This document shows positions 60,242-64,000 of a stretch of DNA of 64,000 bases, in pieces (the stretch's first letter is position 1; each line of letters opens with the position of its first letter). A model generated the notes under the pieces. It had not been told where the DNA came from, made no database searches, and worked only from the letters and a program-made list of their open reading frames with translations. Both the position numbers and the translations under genes were made by a program. Source of the stretch: Pseudoflavitalea rhizosphaerae (GTDB lineage: Bacteria > Bacteroidota > Bacteroidia > Chitinophagales > Chitinophagaceae); assembly GCF_003991355.1 (NCBI RefSeq), contig NZ_RCSU01000007.1, forward strand, positions 62,001 through 126,000, read 5' to 3'.

Positions 60242-62341
60242 TCAATAGGCATTCAAAACAAAAGCTCCTTGTTCTGGCGTGAAATGGCAGGGAATACCAG
60301 CTTCATGGCAAACTGAGCGCCATTCCCGGGCCAATTTTGCGGAGTTGGACCCATCTATCACCACCTGAGTTGTTGGAAGCCGGGTTAAAAGGATCTGCGG
60401 GTCTACGGAAGGATTATGGGAGATAAGCAGCAGGTCGGCGGCCGGGCCGGGTGTTGATGGTGGTGGTGGCAGGCAGAAGGCCGGGTCAATGATGATCATC
60501 GTTTGAGAGCCTACCCTGATCAGGTTTTCATCTTTATACACACCTTTCAGGGATTCGGATTCTCTGACTTCAAAATAATTTCTTGCGGGGTTGAACGTGT
60601 AGAGCTTTGCCTGGAAACTTTGTTGGATATTGTTGTCGCCTGCAAATACAAACCTGTTCCCGATGATACAATCGATGGCTGTTGCTTTGGGGATTTGGTA
60701 GATGAGGAGGAATTGTTGTTTTCGTTTTTGGTATCCTTCGGTTGCACCGATGCTGAAATAAGCCAGAAGTAGAACGAGCGCGGGGAATACCAGGTTTTTC
60801 TTTTTGTGCAGCAGCCAGATTGCAGCAGCAGTTATGACTCCGTAAAGAAGTACTACCTGGAGCAGGTTGATATTGATCTGCTTGATGGAAGCGAAGGGGA
60901 GTTGGTCTATCTTTTCTACAAAGCCATTCATGATCCTGATAAGCCATGAAAGCAGCGTACCTGTAGGCTTTGCCAGATTGGGTATAAAGCTCAGCAGGCA
61001 GAGCAATATCTCGCCCAGTAATATTCCGCTGGAGAGTGGGATGGCGATCAGGTTGGTGAGCAGGAAGAAAACCGGGAACTGGTGGAAGAGAAAAAGGATT
61101 GCCGGAAGCGTGAGTATTTGAGCTGCGATGGTGGTGGCTGTGAGTTTCCAGATTTGGTTGAGCCATCGCCATGAGATATTGATCGCACCGTAAACGGTTT
61201 GCTGGAACAGCGCCAGGCTGGCTACAGCGGTGTAGGAGAGCTGAAAGCCTGCATCCCAGAGCCAGTAAGGGTTATAGCAGAGAAGCAGAAATGCTGATGC
61301 TGCGAGTGAATTGAATATCGATGCCTGTTTTGAAAGGCTGTTACCTATAGCAATGCAAGTGAACATCACGGCTGACCGGAAAATGGAGGGAGAGCCGCCG
61401 GCAAGAAATCCGAATGCCCAGAGACCTGTGATGATGAAGATGGGGCGAATGATCCTTGTCCATTTTTTGTTTCCGAGAGGTTGGCAGATCAGTGAAAGGA
61501 GCATATAGATAAGGCCGAGATGCAATCCTGAAATAGCGATCACATGAATAACGCCAGTGTTGGAGTAGGATTGGATGAGGGATTTGTCGAGATCTTCTTT
61601 GTAACCGATGAGCAGTGCTTCTGCGAGGCCTGCTTCTTTGTGCCCCGGGATGTAGCGTCGAAGAATGTTTACAATGGAATCGCGAAGAATGAACATTGAT
61701 TTTTTGAGGGAGGGAACTGTTTTATCTGGCAATTTTTTCAGTTCATTTTCTGCCAGGTAAGCCTGGTAAAAAATGCCCTGGAATGTGCACCATGATTTAT
61801 AGTTGAAACTTCCGGGGTTTTCCGTGGCTTTTACGGGGTGTAATTGCTTGCGGAAAACGATCTTGTCACCGTAATATAAACCCTGGTTCTTGCGTGTTTT
61901 CTGAAGGTAAATGATGATTGTTGCTTTGATGGGGATGAGGGTATGACCGGAAATGCGATGGGTAAGTTGGGCGATGGTTTTGTAAGAGTTCGGTTTTTCG
62001 GTTACAGGTTCCAGTAGGGAAGCTAAATATGTATGGGCAGAATCCTGCATATGGGCTATGGGTGAAGGTTTCAGTGAGTTCTTTTTGGTATGCATTCTCC
62101 ATGCACCTGTGGTTGCCAGGAGTATCAGTAAGGTATATGCGAGGCAGTATTTGTATTTGAAGAGGGTGTTAATGGAACTGTTAGAGAGGATGATGATGAT
62201 AGTGGTGGCAATTATAGCGGCAATGATCAGATAAACAGGTGGACAATAAGTATAGAATTGGATGACAATGCCTGCGCAGAAAGGTAGGAGCAGGCGGAGA
62301 AATGGCGCCTGTTTCCAGGCAATTAAAGGTGCAGCATACAT
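60242..62341 (-). CDS. comEC: ComEC/Rec2 family DNA-uptake channel
   Basis: 699 residues, inner membrane. An N-terminal DUF4131-like region, then the competence domain from about YIPGHKEAGLAEALLIGYKE with VIAISGLHLGLIYMLLSLI and many helices, then a short C-terminal region (TMIIIDPAFCLPPPP, LLLISHNPSVDPQ) where other ComEC proteins carry a metallo-beta-lactamase domain; no HxHxDH motif is present, so the nuclease-like domain is degenerate. Together with comF and radA it suggests capacity for DNA uptake. Confidence 0.93.
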   Translation of the reverse strand: MYAAPLIAWKQAPFLRLLLPFCAGIVIQFYTYCPPVYLIIAAIIATTIIIILSNSSINTLFKYKYCLAYTLLILLATTGAWRMHTKKNSLKPSPIAHMQDSAHTYLASLLEPVTEKPNSYKTIAQLTHRISGHTLIPIKATIIIYLQKTRKNQGLYYGDKIVFRKQLHPVKATENPGSFNYKSWCTFQGIFYQAYLAENELKKLPDKTVPSLKKSMFILRDSIVNILRRYIPGHKEAGLAEALLIGYKEDLDKSLIQSYSNTGVIHVIAISGLHLGLIYMLLSLICQPLGNKKWTRIIRPIFIITGLWAFGFLAGGSPSIFRSAVMFTCIAIGNSLSKQASIFNSLAASAFLLLCYNPYWLWDAGFQLSYTAVASLALFQQTVYGAINISWRWLNQIWKLTATTIAAQILTLPAILFLFHQFPVFFLLTNLIAIPLSSGILLGEILLCLLSFIPNLAKPTGTLLSWLIRIMNGFVEKIDQLPFASIKQININLLQVVLLYGVITAAAIWLLHKKKNLVFPALVLLLAYFSIGATEGYQKRKQQFLLIYQIPKATAIDCIIGNRFVFAGDNNIQQSFQAKLYTFNPARNYFEVRESESLKGVYKDENLIRVGSQTMIIIDPAFCLPPPPSTPGPAADLLLISHNPSVDPQILLTRLPTTQVVIDGSNSAKLAREWRSVCHEAGIPCHFTPEQGAFVLNAY

Positions 62342-62589
62342 AATAAACGAAACTAAAAGGAGTTAGAGAAATGATGCTGTACCTGGATTTGGTGCGATTT
62401 GGATTGGCAATTGGCGGGTGTGGAAGCTGGTGATACCCCGCTTTTTGGCGGGGCAATATGCTAAACTCTAAGAAAGGTTGAGAATCTGAAGTTCAGGACA
62501 TTGATACCAGCTTAACCCGAAAAAAGAAAAGGATAAGGTCAATGGTTGGTTAATAGCTTGATCTGTTAGAATGAGTTGGACGGATTTTA

Positions 62590-62665
62590 AAAACCCGGTT
62601 TGGAAAAAAATTTCCTCAAGTATTTTGTTGAGCAAAGAACTTGAGGAAATCTGTCGGCGGGTTTT
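62590..62665. repeat. Nested inverted repeat
   Basis: Outer arms AAAACCCG (62590-62597) and CGGGTTTT (62658-62665) enclose perfect 12-bp arms ATTTCCTCAAGT (62610-62621) and ACTTGAGGAAAT (62639-62650). Not related to R1-R5 in sequence. Could be a remnant of a small mobile element or an RNA structure. Confidence 0.7.
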
Positions 62666-62791
62666 CACAGGAGTATTGGACTTTGAAAAACGGGATGATA
62701 GCAACTCTCCGATATCTAATATCAGACAAAAAATGGGATTGGGGCTGAAAAGCTGCTTTTATTAGGTACGGGATTTTGCCCGTATAAAAGA

Positions 62792-62863
62792 CGGTGCAAA
62801 ATGACCCGTTTTTTCACGGTATAAAATGCCGATGTTTTTACGGTAAAATGGCGCTGTTTTCAA
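62792..62863 (+). repeat. Three-unit imperfect tandem repeat (~24 bp)
   Basis: Units at 62792-62816 (25 bp), 62817-62840 (24 bp) and 62841-62863 (23 bp) share the pattern CGGT-AAAATG-(4-6 GC-rich bases)-GTTTT-(C)A. A partial unit CGTATAAAAGA precedes at 62781. Located 170 bp upstream of the 167-residue gene. Confidence 0.65.
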
Positions 62864-63031
62864 CGGATTTTATCAATTTGGTTTAACTTGGAACCTTGAA
62901 AGCCTTCGATTTATGGATAATATTAATTTGTAATCATTTGACTAACACTCATTTGTAACCGAAATGCTGTCTGGTTACGGGTATACATTTACACTCGTAA
63001 TTCAATTATTCAATAATAAACCCCCCAGACT

Positions 63032-63535
63032 ATGACAGCAATTGAAACAAAATCCTTAAAGGTTGGCAAATACGTTGACACTGCCCATGTAGACACCTTG
63101 ATCAGAAATTACAAGCAAGAGAGGTGGAGGCAGAATAGTGAGACTATCGGTAAAGAAGATACTCTCAGTGTATGGTACAGCCTGGAAGAATTAGAAGGTT
63201 TTATCCAAAAAGCTAAATTTTCAGGGGCGAATGGAATTAGATTGCACTTTGGTGTTTACCCAGAAAATTTTGCACCAAATCCACTTTTCTCAAAACAACA
63301 GACTGTAGTATTTGTAGCTACTAAAAACAAGGATAATGAAGATGGCGGCTACACAGAAAAGAACGTTTACATTTCAACTGAGAAAGGCGCGGAAATCCTT
63401 GCCTACAACTATGGTGGAATGTGTCCTGTTTATTGTCCAACACCGAGAAAGCCTTCCACTGGAGATAGTGATGACTGGGGTGGACTCGGTATCACTATCG
63501 TTGACCGCGGTGACAAGGGACTAACAGTTCTGTAA
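63032..63535 (+). CDS. Hypothetical protein (167 residues)
   Basis: No family recognised. The protein is hydrophilic with no signal peptide; N-terminal half is charged (TLIRNYKQERWRQNSETIG, WYSLEELEGFIQKAKFSG), the middle forms probable beta strands (GIRLHFGVYPENF, TVVFVATKN, KNVYISTEK) and the C-terminus has GGMCPVYCPTPRK with two cysteines. Codon use is more AT-rich than the window's core. A strong terminator follows, then a membrane protein gene on the same strand. Confidence 0.8.
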   Translation: MTAIETKSLKVGKYVDTAHVDTLIRNYKQERWRQNSETIGKEDTLSVWYSLEELEGFIQKAKFSGANGIRLHFGVYPENFAPNPLFSKQQTVVFVATKNKDNEDGGYTEKNVYISTEKGAEILAYNYGGMCPVYCPTPRKPSTGDSDDWGGLGITIVDRGDKGLTVL

Positions 63536-63558
63536 AAAATTACATATTACCTTTATCG

Positions 63559-63592
63559 AAGGCTATAGAATCTTGGTTCTATAGCCTTTTTT
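63559..63592 (+). terminator. Strong Rho-independent terminator
   Basis: AAGGCTATAGAA and TTCTATAGCCTT form a perfect 12-bp stem with loop TCTTGG, followed by TTTTTT. Ends the 63032 gene, 23 bases after its stop. Confidence 0.93.
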
Positions 63593-63636
63593 ATTTGGGA
63601 TGCTCAATTGAAAATATAAGCTAAATTGGCTTTCAA

Positions 63637-64000
63637 ATGAATATCCCTCCTTCCATATTGTTTGAGATAGTATGTTTGTTGGCTTCTTTATCTCTATTCT
63701 TTCAAAAGAATACTCCGATTCACTTAAAGCTTTTTCCTATTTTTCTCCTTATTACAATTGGAATTGAGGTAACTGGTATCATTTTGCGCCTTGAAGGGAA
63801 AAGTAATATTTTACTATACAACTTGTTTGGAGTTTTTAGTGTGATTTTCTACTTGTATTTTATTAAGAGTATCATTCATAATAGAATTGTAAAGCGTGTA
63901 ATCTTAGCTTCAATCATTATTTATCCATTATTAGTATTTCTTAATATTCAATTTGTACAGGTTAACTCATTTCACTCTATTACTTATTCCCTGGGCTGCC
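63637..64000 (+). CDS. Multi-pass membrane protein, 3' end outside window
   Basis: Open from the ATG at 63637 to the window end (121 codons). It encodes four or so hydrophobic helices separated by short basic loops: ILFEIVCLLASLSLFF, LKLFPIFLLITIGIEVTGII, LYNLFGVFSVIFYLYFI and VILASIIIYPLLVFL. No catalytic or transporter motif is visible in this part. Strongly AT-rich. Might be the N-terminal membrane domain of a larger sensor, but that cannot be seen here. Confidence 0.75.
   Translation, partial: MNIPPSILFEIVCLLASLSLFFQKNTPIHLKLFPIFLLITIGIEVTGIILRLEGKSNILLYNLFGVFSVIFYLYFIKSIIHNRIVKRVILASIIIYPLLVFLNIQFVQVNSFHSITYSLGC

Larger units (their letters stand above)
62342..63031. other. AT-rich accessory intergenic region with hairpins and tandem repeat
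   Basis: 690 bp without a convincing gene. It contains CCCCGC/GCGGGG (62436-62453), a nested dyad (62590-62665), TACGGG/CCCGTA (62767-62784), a ~24-bp tandem repeat (62792-62863) and direct TTTGTAA copies before 62965. The promoter of the 63032 gene must lie in the last ~100 bases; TACATTTA near 62984 is a possible -7 box. Confidence 0.5.

Noticed and set aside
62571-62765. 64-residue plus frame in the accessory gap
   Set aside because: Covers the nested inverted repeat, and the opposite strand is equally open; more likely structural DNA.
1-64000. CRISPR arrays, tRNA, rRNA, intact IS or prophage
   Set aside because: No regularly spaced direct repeats with unique spacers, no cloverleaf or TpsiC-like signatures, no transposase or integrase genes were seen.

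Overview
The window looks like chromosome of a Bacteroidota bacterium, most likely a Chitinophagaceae-type member of the Chitinophagia. Supporting evidence is the mutY-ssb-gldE-gldD cluster of gliding/type IX secretion (T9SS) bacteria, a T9SS C-terminal sorting domain, DUF3109, GldE-type CNNM protein, the 31-residue COX24-like protein, RicT next to a pol III delta' gene, TAnnTTTG-type promoter boxes and few Shine-Dalgarno sequences. No rRNA, tRNA, CRISPR array, prophage or intact insertion sequence was seen.

Layout. 0-1.2 kb: 3' part of a HipA-family kinase. 1.2-7.5 kb: RND efflux operon (adaptor-permease-TolC) behind an ArsR-type repressor, with two identical-arm operators. 7.6-10.7 kb: large FG-GAP surface protein with a T9SS tail. 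11.3-12.4 kb: AraC regulator. 12.9-16.9 kb: two-component system, a 70-residue membrane/coiled-coil protein, a tandem universal stress protein and a glycogen-binding-like domain protein; three promoters here carry TTAA half-sites at exactly 11-bp steps. 16.9-29.2 kb: minus-strand metabolic block (SDR, GNAT, PLP decarboxylase, acyl-CoA synthetase, TPR protein, DUF1015, lipoprotein, serC, phospholipase C-like protein, DUF502). 29.4-36.3 kb: second RND operon (TetR-TolC-adaptor-permease). 36.4-44.7 kb: AIM24, ricT, holB, glutathione peroxidase, beta-helix lipoprotein, comF, radA. 45-50 kb: Zn peptidase, an 820-bp gene-free stretch rich in RNA-like hairpins, RNase G, COX24-like peptide, TPR protein, HU/IHF. 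50-57.6 kb: mutY, ssb, gldE, gldD, DUF3109, lutB, polysaccharide deacetylase. 57.6-62.3 kb: EamA transporter, purH, comEC. 62.3-64 kb: AT-rich accessory stretch with hairpins, a short tandem repeat, a 167-residue protein of unknown function and the start of a membrane protein.

The two features I consider most novel are (1) a family of about 75-130 bp dyad repeats, five copies, each made of two to four GC-rich hairpins (full copies inside long terminal inverted arms), all on the same strand orientation and all placed just past a stop codon; and (2) the three 11-bp-phased TTAA arrays that appear to define a small autoregulated regulon around the 13-16 kb two-component system. All calls come from reading the sequence and from family knowledge; no database search was run.
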